In this document: positions 1 through 10,928 of the stretch, in pieces
Position numbering within the stretch: position 1 is the stretch's first letter
Layout of the letters: the number at the start of each line of letters is the position of its first letter
Assembly: GCF_040712315.1 (NCBI RefSeq)
Contig: NC_134018.1
Coordinates: 5,694,001 to 5,758,000 of the forward strand
Origin: Castanea sativa
Lineage: Eukaryota > Streptophyta > Magnoliopsida > Fagales > Fagaceae
Direction: 5' to 3'
DNA: 64,000 bases
Program-made: the position numbers and the translations under genes
The notes under the pieces: generated by a model
Databases searched by the model: none
What the model saw: the letters and a program-made list of their open reading frames with translations, nothing else
Told to the model about the DNA's origin: nothing

Positions 1-1759
1 ATCCTCTTCCCCCCTCAATCAATTTTCAATGAATTTCATACACAAAACAAAACTATTCATAAAATGGCCTATAAATTCTTCTATTATCCTCGCCTCCAAA
101 TAATAAATGACAACATACCCAATTTGGAAATTTTTGATGATGTTCCTATCCCAATATGATCGTTCTCTCTCGAACATCACCAGATGGTGCAAAAAAAAAA
201 TAATTAAATTTTAGAAATAGGTATGCATTTGTTTCTGTGTCCTACTTTGGCCTTTTTGCATGTTTGGTTCTATGCGGGTGATTATTTTTCGTTAATTATC
301 TATACTTCTTGTGCATTGTGCTTGTGATATTCTTCAGAATGCATGAAAACAATCAACTAACATGCTTTTAAAATAGATATGGTATTGTAGTTAAATTGAA
401 GATGCATGTACAAAATATGAGTTTAATAGATAAAATTTCAGTGTCTAAGAAATTAAAAGAGTTGGGTCAATTAGAAATCTAAATTCTAAAGTTGAGTTAT
501 CCACGGACCATGGTCGTACATAGTTTTGTATGTATTTGTTATTTACTTAAAAATGCGAGTAAATTATTAATATATTGGGAGGGATAACTAAAATAATGCG
601 TGCAAAGAAATTTTTAATCTAATTTCTTTTCTTAGATTTTTTAATATCAAAATTTTTGTTTATATATATTTTATACCATAAAAAATTGAATAAATCATAT
701 ATAATTCAGTAATTGAAATATTCGCAAGTGTTATATAAAAAATTAAATTTAAATAAAGTATTTATGCGGTATTAGTCATATATTTTTAACTTCACTGAGA
801 TAATCTTTGCTTTATTAATAATTTTAACTTTTTTTTTTCTTAAAAAAAAAAATTCTACCTTTTAACCTTATGAAATTTTATTTAGAAAAAATCACTTAAT
901 TTACCACTTACGATACTAACAAACCTCAGGAATACACTAAATGATTAACCATATGTAACAATATTATTTGACCGACAAGTAACAAAGCAGTACAGCAATG
1001 AAGAATCATTTGAGAAACTATCATTCTAATTGATATCTAAATAAAAGTAACAAAATACTATAAAATAAGAAAAATAATAATCAATTGAAGAAAAAAAAAA
1101 AAGACTACTTAAGAAATTTTTTTAAAAAAAAAACCTATGCATATTAAACACATAGTTTGAAGTGATGAATTGTTGGAACTTAGTAGAAAAAACTTAAAGT
1201 ACTCCTTAGAGAATATTTATTACATATACCAAATAAGGGGGTGAATCTATAATTATTGTAATGAAAAGGAAAACTTGACTTCTATATCGGTCATTAGTGG
1301 ATTTTTTTTTTTTTTTTGACAAAGCATGGCTATGGAAATAACGATATATGCTGCTAGTCAGTCTTTTATAATTTTATTATTAAATAGAATTTCATCAGTT
1401 GATTTTTTTTTTTGAGAATAAATTTCATTAGTTGATGGTGACTATAGATTTAGATTTATAACGAAAAAAAAAAAAAAAACAGACTATATCGATCTAGATA
1501 GTCCAAAATAACCTAAAGTCTTCTACACGTCAAGAAGTCAAGGACATTCTCCGAAGATTTTTCCAATGGTCGAAATCTTTGAGCAACTTTCAGCGAAAAA
1601 AAAAAAGAAAAAAAAATTGTGCAACTTGCTTCCCAACAAAGAATGGTAATATTCTTTCAAAAAAAAAGAAGAAGTAATATTTCTATATATTAAAAAATAG
1701 AAAGATTTAAAGTTCCCAAGTCAAGTGTTTGTGTTGAGAGTTTAATGAAAGAGTATTTT
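1..1759. other. AT-rich intergenic sequence, no gene seen
   Basis: Very AT-rich sequence with poly-A and poly-T runs (for example around 1090, 1300 and 1460). I see no coding similarity, RNA gene or clear element boundary. It is the distal upstream flank of the first receptor-like protein gene. Confidence 0.6.
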
Positions 1760-2168
1760 GGGTAATTACACTTTACTACCCTAAACTATATATCAAATTA
1801 CACTCTGCACCATGCATGGTTAACACTCTAATTAAATTATAATTAACTCATGTTACACTTTGCACTCTACCGTCAATTCCGCTTATGACTTGGATGAAAA
1901 ACCAAGTTTAGAATGTAAAATGTATCGGGAATATAGTTTAAAGCGGTAAGTATAATTTCTCCTTTGTTTTTAAGGAATTGAGAGAATGGGTAATTGTGTC
2001 TTTTCATGTGACGTTGTGTTTTTCAGTCCAAGTTAATAGCTCAGTTGACGACATGATGCAAAGTGTAACATGAGTTATAATTTAAAGTTCTAATTGTGCA
2101 TTCTGAAAGGCCAGGTGTAAAGTATAATTTGGGGAATAGTTTATATATAATGGTAAAGTGTAATTTTT
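1760..2168. mobile_element. MITE-like inverted repeat, about 0.4 kb
   Basis: The left arm, starting gggtaattacactttac, is matched in reverse complement by the right arm near 2150 (ggtaaagtgtaatttttca). Matching continues inward through ctcatgttacactttgca and its complement tgcaaagtgtaacatgag, so each arm is over 100 bp and imperfect. There is no coding capacity, which suggests a non-autonomous DNA transposon. I could not fix the target duplication, so the superfamily is open. Confidence 0.6.
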
Positions 2169-2169
2169 C

Positions 2170-2990
2170 ACAATGTATAGGATACATATATATGGAATGA
2201 GACCTACATATGTCGTGAGAAGAAGTATCGTGAGACTGTCTCATAAAATACTTTTTTTTTTCAACTTAAACAACACTCAAGTTCGGTTAATATGACCAAG
2301 GGCTAGCTTATAGCTTAATTAGTATTTTCTTATGCACAAAATACTTGAGGTTTAGGGAGGAAAGGATTTGAGCTGCACAATTAGTAGCATATTATAACTA
2401 TTTTAAAAAGAAAAATTTGGTCAATATGAGCACGATCTTGATTTGATTTTTATTTTTTTTATGAATAGATATTCTATACTGTATTTTGAGTGTTTCACTT
2501 CATGTTTTACAAGCTACAATATTCTATGTGTCTAATTTTTTATAAGAATTTATTTGTTTTAAAAGAAAAAGAAAAATAAATAAATAAAAAAGGTAGTCAG
2601 CTGGCATATTTTTATTCATTTTTATATATGTTCATGTTTCATGTTCAGCTCAGCTGCCATTAAACTTGGGTACATATCAAAATGATGGTGACTTCAAAGA
2701 TAAAAAAAGTTTGGTACATATTTATCAAAAAAGAAAGTTTGGTACATATCAAATTGATGGTGACTTAAAAAAAAATATTAATATATAGAAAAGACCGTGA
2801 CTTAAAAAATAAAAAGTCACCATCATTTTTATTCTTACCAAACTTTAATAGTGGTTAAGCTGACAATGATGGTGCTTCGCTGTTCAACATTTTAAGTACA
2901 GAGACGAATGAGAAAAAAAAAATGACACATTCCATTTGCATCCATTTTTCATTCGCGTTTTCAAGCTGGTGGTGGTGGGAGTTAACCAAA
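2170..2990. other. 5' flank of RLP-A, nothing recognised
   Basis: AT-rich flank with a short repeated phrase (ttggtacatatcaaaatgatggtgact at 2668 and again near 2740, given here in outline). No gene or bounded mobile element is visible. The proximal promoter of RLP-A lies at its right edge. Confidence 0.5.
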
Positions 2991-2998
2991 CGTTTTCC

Positions 2999-3024
2999 TA
3001 TAAAAATCCACATTCCGGCTCTCC
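2999..3024 (+). promoter_or_regulatory. Core promoter of RLP-A: TATA box and conserved CCRGCTCT
   Basis: TATAAAAA at 2999-3006 is followed 16 bases later by ccggctctcc, and the ATG is at 3064. The other two RLP genes have the same arrangement: TATAAAAT then ccagctct at 10860/10877 and 34683/34704. The short distance to each ATG fits a brief 5' leader. The role of the CCRGCTCT block as initiator is inferred from its conservation. Confidence 0.6.
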
Positions 3025-3063
3025 ATTCTAAGCAGACATAGATATTTCTTCTCATTAAGAACT

Positions 3064-6000
3064 ATGGGTTGCTTAATAATATGCCTCTCTCAACTCGTTT
3101 TCCTCGTTTTTCTCTTGCATTCTCAACCTACTTCATCATCATCTTTCTCCTCTTCTTCTACACTATTGTGTTCCCAAGAGCAGAGCTCAGCATTGCTCAA
3201 ATTTAAGCAACTTCATTCTTATCCAACTTCTTCTTCTTCCAAATATTCTGATGACTGTGATCAAAAGAAAGAGTCTTGGAAAGAGGGCAGAGATTGTTGC
3301 TCATGGGGTGGGGTTACGTGTGATACAATGGGGAGAGACGTGATTAGCCTTGACCTTAGTTGTAGTGAGCTTCAAGGCACCATTCATTCCAATAGCAGCC
3401 TCTTTCTTCTCCCTAACTTGCAAGAGCTCAACCTTGCTTTCAACTGCTTCAATTCACCGATTTCATCTGGGTTTGGTCAGTTTGCTAAGTTGGAAAAACT
3501 TAATCTTTCTTCTTCCCAGTTTTCTGGTCTAGTCCCACATGAACTATCCAAACTCTCCAAACTGTCCTCACTAGATCTCTCAGGCAATAAACAAGTTAGT
3601 CTCAATACATCTGTTATGAGGAGGCTTGTTCAAAATCTGACCAAGCTAACAGAACTCCATCTTGATGCTGTTCAGATGTCACTTGTTTCGCTTGATTCGT
3701 TGATGAATCTGTCCTCTTCTTTGACAGTCCTTAGTCTCAACGGTTGTGGATTGCATGGCAACTTACCATATAACATTTTCCGCCTACCAAACCTGAGGGA
3801 GCTCAGTTTAATTTGTAATCCTGAACTCAGAGGGGCTTTCCCAACGACAAATTGGAGCAATCCCTTGATGTTTTTGGATGTCTCTACCACAGGTTTCTCA
3901 GGACCATTGCCGAATTCCATTGACAATCTAAAATTCTTAAAGCATTTGGGATTGTCTCAGTGCAATTTCAATGGGTCGGTACCTGCATCATTTGGTAACC
4001 TTACGCAAATTACTGAATTAGATTTATCAAGTAACAATTTTGTTGGTGAGTTGCCATCATCACTTTCAAACCTCAAGAAGCTGTCTTTCTTGAATCTCCG
4101 ATGCAACAATTTAAGTGGTAAGATCCCATCATCTCTTTCATGTGGGCAACATCCAATCCTTTAAAATACTTTTGAATCTAATGGAATTGCAATTTTACAG
4201 GATCAATACCTGAGTCCTTCGGAAACCTCACGAAAGTTACTTATTGTCACCTTTCATCTAACAACTTCATTGGCCACATTCCATCATCACTCTCAAATCT
4301 AAAGGATCTCACTTTTCTGGACCTCGGAGGCAACAACTTTGAAGGTACACTTCCAGATTTTATGACCAAGCTCACAAAACTCACAAATTTAGACTTAAAT
4401 TCTAACCACCTTATTGGTCAAATTGGTGAATTCCAACATGCCAAGTCATTGGAGATTCTTTTGTTATATAACAACAGGCTAAATGGCTCTATTCCAAAGT
4501 CAATCTCAAACCTTGTGAAACTTCAGAAGCTTGATATTTCTTCAAATAATCTGAGTGGCACTATAGAATTTGATATGTTCTCAAAGCTCAATGAAATCGA
4601 TTTTCTAGACCTATCCTATAACAGTCTGTCTTTGAGCATCAACAACAATTTAAAGTATACCTTCCCCAAACTTAAATACTTGAAACTAGCATCTTGCAAC
4701 ATAACTGGATTTCCATACTTTTTAAGAACCTTAGAGTTCTTAGACACCTTAGACCTATCTAACAATAGGATCAAAGGCCAAGTCCCAAAATGGATGTTTA
4801 AAGTGCTAGGGAGTTTGAAATCATTAAATCTTTCTCATAACTCTCTGACAAGTATAGAGCAAATTCCAGGAAAGAACTTAGAAAATCTTGATCTTCATGC
4901 CAACTTTCTTCAAGGAACTTTTCATGTTCCACCATCTTCCGTGGTTTTCTTTTCTATATCAAACAATAACTTGTCCGGGGAAATCCCTTTTTCAATTTGC
5001 AATCTAACATCCCTCCAAATCCTTGATATCTCCTTTAACAATCTAACTGGTACGATTCCACAATGTTTGGGATACTTGAGTGATTTTCTCTCGGTGATGG
5101 ATTTGCGAACAAATAGATTCCATGGAACCATCCCTGAAATGTTTGCAAAGTGCAAAAGCTTGAGAACTCTTGTCTTTAATCACAATCAATTGGAAGGGTC
5201 ATTACCACAATCTTTGGTCAACTGTAGAAAGTTGGAAGTTCTAGACTTTGGAAATAACAAAATAAATGATTCATTCCCCTATTGGTTGGAAGCGCTTCCA
5301 AAGCTATAGGTTCTTGTCTTGAGGTGCAATAGATTTTATGGCCAAATTGAAAATTTCAAGGCCATCTCATCTTTTGCTATGTTGTGAATAATTGATCTTT
5401 CTCAAAATAATTTTATGGGTCATTTAACTTCCAATTTTTTTGAAGGATTGAAAGCCATAAAAACAGTCAATGAAAATGAAGTTCCATTGAAATATATGGG
5501 GGAAGACTATTACCAAGACTCAATAATGGTGGTATGGAAAGGGCAGGAACTTAAGCTAGAGAGAATCTTAACCATCTTCACTACCATTGACCTCTCATGC
5601 AACAAGTTCCATGGGCAAATTCCAAAAGTACTTGGAACACTTCAGTTTCTTCGAGAGCTCAACCTCTCCCATAATAGCCTATCTGGCTATATCCCATCAT
5701 CATTGGGAAATTTGTTGGTACTTGAATCCTTAGACCTCTCTTCAAATATGCTCAATGGCTCCATTCCAATGCAATTGACAAGGTTAACATTTTTAGCTGT
5801 TTTAAACCTTTCGCAAAACAAACTTATAGGACCCATACCTCAAGGTCTACAATTTAATACTTTTCAAAACAACTCATACATTGGGAACAAAGGATTGTGT
5901 GGATTTCCATTATCAAAGAAATGTATGATTGTTGAGCCACCACCATCTGAAGAGGACAACGATTTAAAGTTTACAAGTGGATTTGGTTGGAGGGCTGTGA

Positions 6001-6116
6001 TGATGGGGTATGGATGTGGATTTGTGTACGGGATAGCCATTGGATATCTTGTTTCCAAGTCTAGAAAACCTCAATGGCTTGTAAGCTTGGTTGGAATATC
6101 TTGTTTCCAAATCTAG
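3064..6116 (+). pseudogene. RLP-A: Cf-9-like LRR receptor-like protein with two premature stops
   Basis: Structure is exon 1 at 3064-4117 and exon 2 at 4201-6116, about 989 codons, the usual size for Cf-type RLPs. In order I see a signal peptide (MGCLIICLSQLVFLVFLLHS), an N-terminal LRR cap with paired cysteines and the W...DCCSWGGVTCD motif, and about 25 LRRs of LxxLxxLxLSxNxxxGxIP type. Then come a non-LRR island before KGQELKLERIL, four final LRRs, the CGFPLSKKC cap, an acidic stretch, one membrane helix with a GFVYG (GxxxG) motif and a short tail. There is no kinase domain. Such proteins sit in the plasma membrane and sense apoplastic pathogen ligands with the SOBIR1 and BAK1 kinases (family knowledge). 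TAG at 5307 and TGA at 5385 interrupt an otherwise single open frame just before the island. Either it is a recent pseudogene, or those bases are allele-specific or sequencing errors. Confidence 0.85.
4118..4200 (+). other. Phase-1 intron of RLP-A (83 bp)
   Basis: The donor is aagtg|gtaagatccc and the acceptor gcaattttacag|gatc. Removal joins a split Gly codon and keeps the LRR register (...NLSG|SIPESFG). Retention gives a stop at 4162-4164. The donor lies inside the GGT AAG ATC CCA codons of a Gly-Lys-Ile-Pro LRR motif, and the first intron bases still resemble LRR coding sequence. RLP-B and RLP-C have the equivalent intron. Confidence 0.8.
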
Positions 6117-6144
6117 AAAACTTCAATGGCTTGTAAGCTTGGTT
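6042..6144 (+). repeat. 51-bp tandem duplication at the RLP-A 3' end
   Basis: The segment starting ggatatcttgtttccaag at 6042 recurs at 6093 as ggaatatcttgtttccaaa, with one extra base. The first copy encodes the start of the cytoplasmic tail. The second is shifted one base and ends the protein in ISCFQI. Skipping the extra base would give a second tail copy ending at GE before a TAG at 6154. Confidence 0.8.
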
Positions 6145-6364
6145 AAAGGAGAATAGTATCTAAAGAAGAGAAGGGGGGTAATATTTAAACAACAAGAGGA
6201 AGATGAAATTAAAGCAATTAAGGCGTGGTTGATGTGTTTTGAAAAAAATTTCTCTAGAATATTATTGTACTATTGTTTTATATATGCTTGTCTTAGAAGT
6301 TGCACAATAATTTGTATGTATAGATGTTTACTTCTTCATAGAATAATTGTGCTCATATATGATG

Positions 6365-6401
<37 letters not shown>

Positions 6402-8430
6402 TTATTTATTTAATTTACCGGAATTCCATGTTTTGTTTGTTTTTTTAGATTGTGTGGCATGTTGGAATTTAGTTCTGGGATGGTCTTGTGCTGGCTACTA
6501 ATATTTTCTTTGTATCAATGAATAATTGATTTTATATCAAATAAAAAAAAATGGAATATTTCAAATCATAATCATAAAAATACTAGAATTCAAAATGAAA
6601 AAGGGTTTAGACATGGAAGTTAGATCTGGTCCTTGATCAGGCATGGAAAAGTGGAAAACACACCCTTATTCAAGGAAGGTCGAAGTTTTGTCAGCTGCCA
6701 CCCTCCCCCACTCACCCCCCGACACCCCTACACCCCACAAAAAAGAAAAAGAAAAAGACCTACTCTGTAGAAACTTCCAAGGCCCATGAAGGCTTATTTA
6801 CGTCTTCTTTGCCCAAATTCTCAAGGCCAATATAGTCTGATGTTGGAACTTCCAGCACATATAGAAGGTAGAGCACACAAGTGTGAGAGATTATCGTTAG
6901 AGTGTGAGCTTTTCTTTCTCCTACCATGATCATTGAAACCTATTAAAGCAAATACTTTAAAGGTATTTGGGATTATTTCTTAATGCGTTGTTTGAAAGAC
7001 TTTATTGTTGTGAAGTTGGTTTTTATAGAGGTCATTGAGGTAAACTTATATTTTTCTTAATTTGTAGTCTAAGTTCAAGTTGTGTGATAAAACTTGAGTA
7101 AATGATCAATGTAACTTGTTGATTATAGTGGATCATTCCAAACACGACTTGTCTACGTAGACTTATAGTGTTCTTGGATGGAGGGGAGTGAAATAAAAAA
7201 AAATATTGAGGGTTTAATAAATCTTATTTTGAATTTTTTAAATTGGAGTGAGGGGAGGAAGTATTTAAGCCTATGTTGTGTATTCTCCCAATTTTCATTT
7301 TATTTTTTTATGAGGTACCTTAATTTTAATTTTTTAAAATAGGAAGAATTTGGAAAAGAGGGGAGGGATTCCATTTATTTTAAAATTTTAATTACCAATT
7401 TTACCCCTATGATGAATTAGTAAAAGATATCAATTTATATGACCATTCTCTTCTACTCTCCTCACCTACTTAATTTTTAATACAACTAAATGATCATTTG
7501 TTCTCCTTTTTCTTAATTTTTAAAATATCTCCCATAAAAAAATTTAAAAAAATTTAATTGAGGGTAAGTGTTCCTCTCCCGTCTCCTCTCTTCTGCTTTC
7601 TCCCTCACTGTTTACTCTCCTTTTTTTCCAAACTTCCAAATATATTACTGGTATTGGACCTGTTAAATATTGTGTACATTGTTTATGCCTTCTATGTGTT
7701 TGATAATTTGTCTCTTACGATACAAAAAAAAGTCATCTGTGAAATTGAAATCCATTAATAACTAAGATTCCATATTACATATGTTCTTAGCTGAGTCTTG
7801 ATATTTCTTATCGGTAACTTCCATTAACTTTGAGTTGGTAAATCCATTCCTGGTTGACAATATTGATTAAGACTCTTACCAGGAAGTGGTTTTTTTTAAC
7901 CAACATTTTAGACACTCAAACAAATCATCATCCATTTTACCTTCTAAAAAATGTGGCATTTGGCGATCTGCCCACAGGTTTTTTTGTCTTTAGTATGGCT
8001 TTGATGTTTCTACAAGCTGTATAAGTATCCTAATTTATCGCTAGGATGCCCTTCCTTCAAGTTATTTTTATAACCAATCTAGGCTATTACGTACGGAAAC
8101 TTGGGTTGAATCTCATGGTGCATACATTGAAATTGAAGTGAGTTGTAGCGATTTTGAGCTATAATGCCAAAGCCAGCAACTGACATTTGATATAAAATTA
8201 ATGTAGGCTGCATTAGTTTTTCTAGCCCTTCTAAGTAACAAAAGAAAGGTGATCTCATGAGCTTTAAATATCAATTGTGTATTTTTACTTCATTTAAGCT
8301 ACCCCACAATTTCTTTGACCATTTGCCTGGGGAGAGAGAGAACTCTTGCAAGTGACTATTTTCTGTGTAGCCTACATATACTTATGCGAACAAGATTTGC
8401 AATTCATCTATATAATACCTAAAAGCTTAA
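6117..8430. other. 3' flank of RLP-A and intergenic DNA
   Basis: Contains the likely 3' untranslated region of RLP-A, an (AT)n microsatellite at 6368-6397, and AT-rich DNA. Between about 7165 and 7545, short blocks such as ttggatggaggggag and ctactctcctcacc suggest a decayed relative of the gtttggatggagg element family found elsewhere in the window. No gene was recognised. Confidence 0.45.
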
Positions 8431-8435
8431 GCATA

Positions 8436-8436
8436 G

Positions 8437-8482
<46 letters not shown>
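8436..8482. repeat. (ATT)n microsatellite
   Basis: About fifteen uninterrupted ATT/TTA trinucleotides. Confidence 0.95.
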
Positions 8483-8510
8483 GCTCATGTTGAACCACAT
8501 CAACATAGCA

Positions 8511-8710
8511 TTTCGGTCTACTTCAATCCAATGGTCCATTCGTTTTATTTCGATCCACTTCAGTCCATCCAGTCCACTTTAGTCCATACAATTTGGTCCA
8601 CTTCTGACCAATTCGGTCCACGTTGGTCTATTTCAATCTATTTTAGTCCATCGGTCCATTTTAGTCCACTTCGGTCCGTTCAATTCACCTCAGTCCATTT
8701 TGTCCTCTTT
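8511..8710. repeat. Minisatellite of about 10-bp units (ttcRgtccaY)
   Basis: Degenerate repeats of ttcggtccac, ttcagtccat, tttagtccat and similar units fill about 200 bp. Open frames across it are by-products of the repeat and are not called as genes. Confidence 0.8.
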
Positions 8711-8759
8711 GATGATGTTTTAGAAGGAGAAGATTATGTTAAAAGAGGAGCTATTTAAT

Positions 8760-10858
8760 TGACAATTATGTCAAATTTTTAGTGTAATATTGATAAGTAT
8801 CTTGACAAAATTATATTTTCTTATGTTATTAAAGTTTTGTATTTTTTTTTCCTAATATTATGTGATGGATTTGCTCATTCATGCTTCCTTCTTTAGCCAT
8901 TCAAGACATATAAAGGATGAATCCTTTGTATGAAGTACTAGAAAAAAATCCAACCACACATTAATTTATTTACAAAATACCTTGCATTATATAATAATTA
9001 AATGTAAAATATATTATATTTTCTTAAAAAAATATACAAAATTTAAAACACTTTCTAATAACAAATATATAGGTAGCTTAATTTACAAAATCTAACATAT
9101 TGTATTGACTATACTTTATTAGAAAATAATCACTTCATTTTAAGAAAGGATTGAGACTAATACTTATAAGTCTCATATACTATTTTAATTTTTTAATTAA
9201 CAGGAAAAAAAATCATCGAATATTTTTTTTAAAAATCATTAAATTTTTTTTGGAGCATAGGGCAAATCTGCTATTAGTGTTTATAAAGCCTGCATGTAAC
9301 AAAATTACAAAAATATTATTGAACCAGAATTCACTAAGCACTTTTCTCAACAAAAAAAAAAATCACTAAGCACTAAAAGTGTTTTTAATGGATTAAAACG
9401 CCAACACCGCAATAAAAGTAACATCTCACTTATCAAAATATCAGTGTACGTACGAACTTGACATAGGATCAATGGCAGGGCTGGGATTTAATTTCAAGGG
9501 TGGCAAAATTTATAAGCAACAAATATGCGCACACACACGCAAATGTTTGATACCAATCTGAATAATGACAAATCATTCACGTGAATACCCAGCGATGTTT
9601 TGATGTAAACAAAGCTATAAGATAACAATTTTTTATATGATGTTAATTTGTTAGGTGTTTGTAAATTTTTTGAAGTCAAAATTTTACTTATCATTCACAT
9701 TAAAGGATTATTAGTAGGTAGACAAATCCAAGGTATAGCTCTTGTTAAATCTGACATTTTGATTAATTAAACTCATAAAATAGTTGACTCACAATATTTT
9801 TTAAGATTAATTTGGAAATTTATGGCCAAGAGTCTTGTAACTTAATTAGCTTTTTTAGTATTTCTAACAAAAACATTTAGAGTTTAAATTTTCTATCTCC
9901 CATTGTAACTATTGAATTATCAAATAAAAAAAAACATGTGGATATATGGGTCCAATTAATGAGTGCTCTAGTGCATTCATTAAGGTTGATTTTTTAATTG
10001 CAATCGATTTCCTTTTTATGAGTACTCAAGTCACTTCAACCACTTCCTAATACAAGCATTCAGCTAAAAAACAATCATACAAGTGGGATTCGTTTAAAGC
10101 CTCTTTAAAAATTGTACAAGAGCATTGATTAGCAAGCCAACAAAAATTTACATGAATAAAATTTTCTTTGAGAACTTCTCAAGTATCTAGTAAAAAATAG
10201 AATCCAGACTTTTTTCCCTGAGTTTTCAAGGCTAATGTTAAGCTAGAACGATATCTAGTCTTACTGCATTTCCATTATGCATTCGGTGGTATCAGGGATC
10301 TACTCAATCAAAACCATTCTGCATCACCCTCAACCAGTTATCACAAAATGTTGAAGTGAATACTCTTAGCAAAGTTAGCTTAAATAGGAAAATATTGAGG
10401 TTTTAGCTAGTTATAGTTTCACTAAATTGTTATTGAGGCTGGTATGAATGGGTTATGAGCTTAGTCACGGAAAAGGAATAAGTAAATGGGAAGACTTAAA
10501 ATGCAAGTACAAAGACTAAGACTTATATTGTTAGTGTTTGTGAGACACCCATTAGAATTCTATCATCTGAAGTGTAGACTACGATGGCTTTGTTGAAAAT
10601 GATTGTGAAAGAAAGGAAAACGGAAGAGGTGCCCGTTCCATTAGTGCTTCTTGAGTCATTAGCCAAAGTCATGATAGACCATAAGAAATCAACGAACCTG
10701 TCCTAAGAAATCAAGGAATCTATGATGGCTTTGTTGAGAACATAAATAAAAATTAGATAATATTAATAAAGTAAAAAAATGAAGATAACAAGTACAACTA
10801 TGAGGTAGTTATCATCACTCTTTTACTTATCAAAAAAAAAAGTTATCATCACTCTTTC
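8760..10858. other. Intergenic DNA between RLP-A and RLP-B
   Basis: AT-rich sequence with no convincing coding region or bounded element. A short repeat (atgatggctttgttgaga-like) appears at about 10580 and 10720. Its right edge is the RLP-B promoter. Confidence 0.5.
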
Positions 10859-10859
10859 A

Positions 10860-10885
10860 TATAAAATACACACCTTCCAGCTCTG
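10860..10885 (+). promoter_or_regulatory. Core promoter remnant of RLP-B
   Basis: TATAAAAT at 10860-10867, then ccagctctg at 10877. The spacing and order match the RLP-A and RLP-C promoters, and the ATG is at 10929. Confidence 0.55.
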
Positions 10886-10928
10886 CTTTAAAGACATAAT
10901 ATATTTGCCTCCGATCTCATTTGGAATT

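Noticed and set aside
2041..3055. Short minus-strand open frames upstream of RLP-A
   Set aside because: They lie in the inverted repeat and promoter region, have no motif, and have biased composition typical of chance frames.
3672..3926. Minus-strand frame within RLP-A exon 1, and similar ones at 4922, 5864, 13413, 13767 and 43267
   Set aside because: They are shadows of the LRR coding strand. The plus strand carries the signal peptide, LRR and membrane motifs.
5301..5414. An unannotated intron removing both RLP-A stops
   Set aside because: No acceptor of adequate quality follows the second stop in a compatible phase, and sister genes read straight through this region as LRR codons.
7165..7545. 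Further member of the gtttggatggagg MITE family
   Set aside because: Short blocks match, but no paired ends or target duplication could be fixed, so it is mentioned only in the flank entry.
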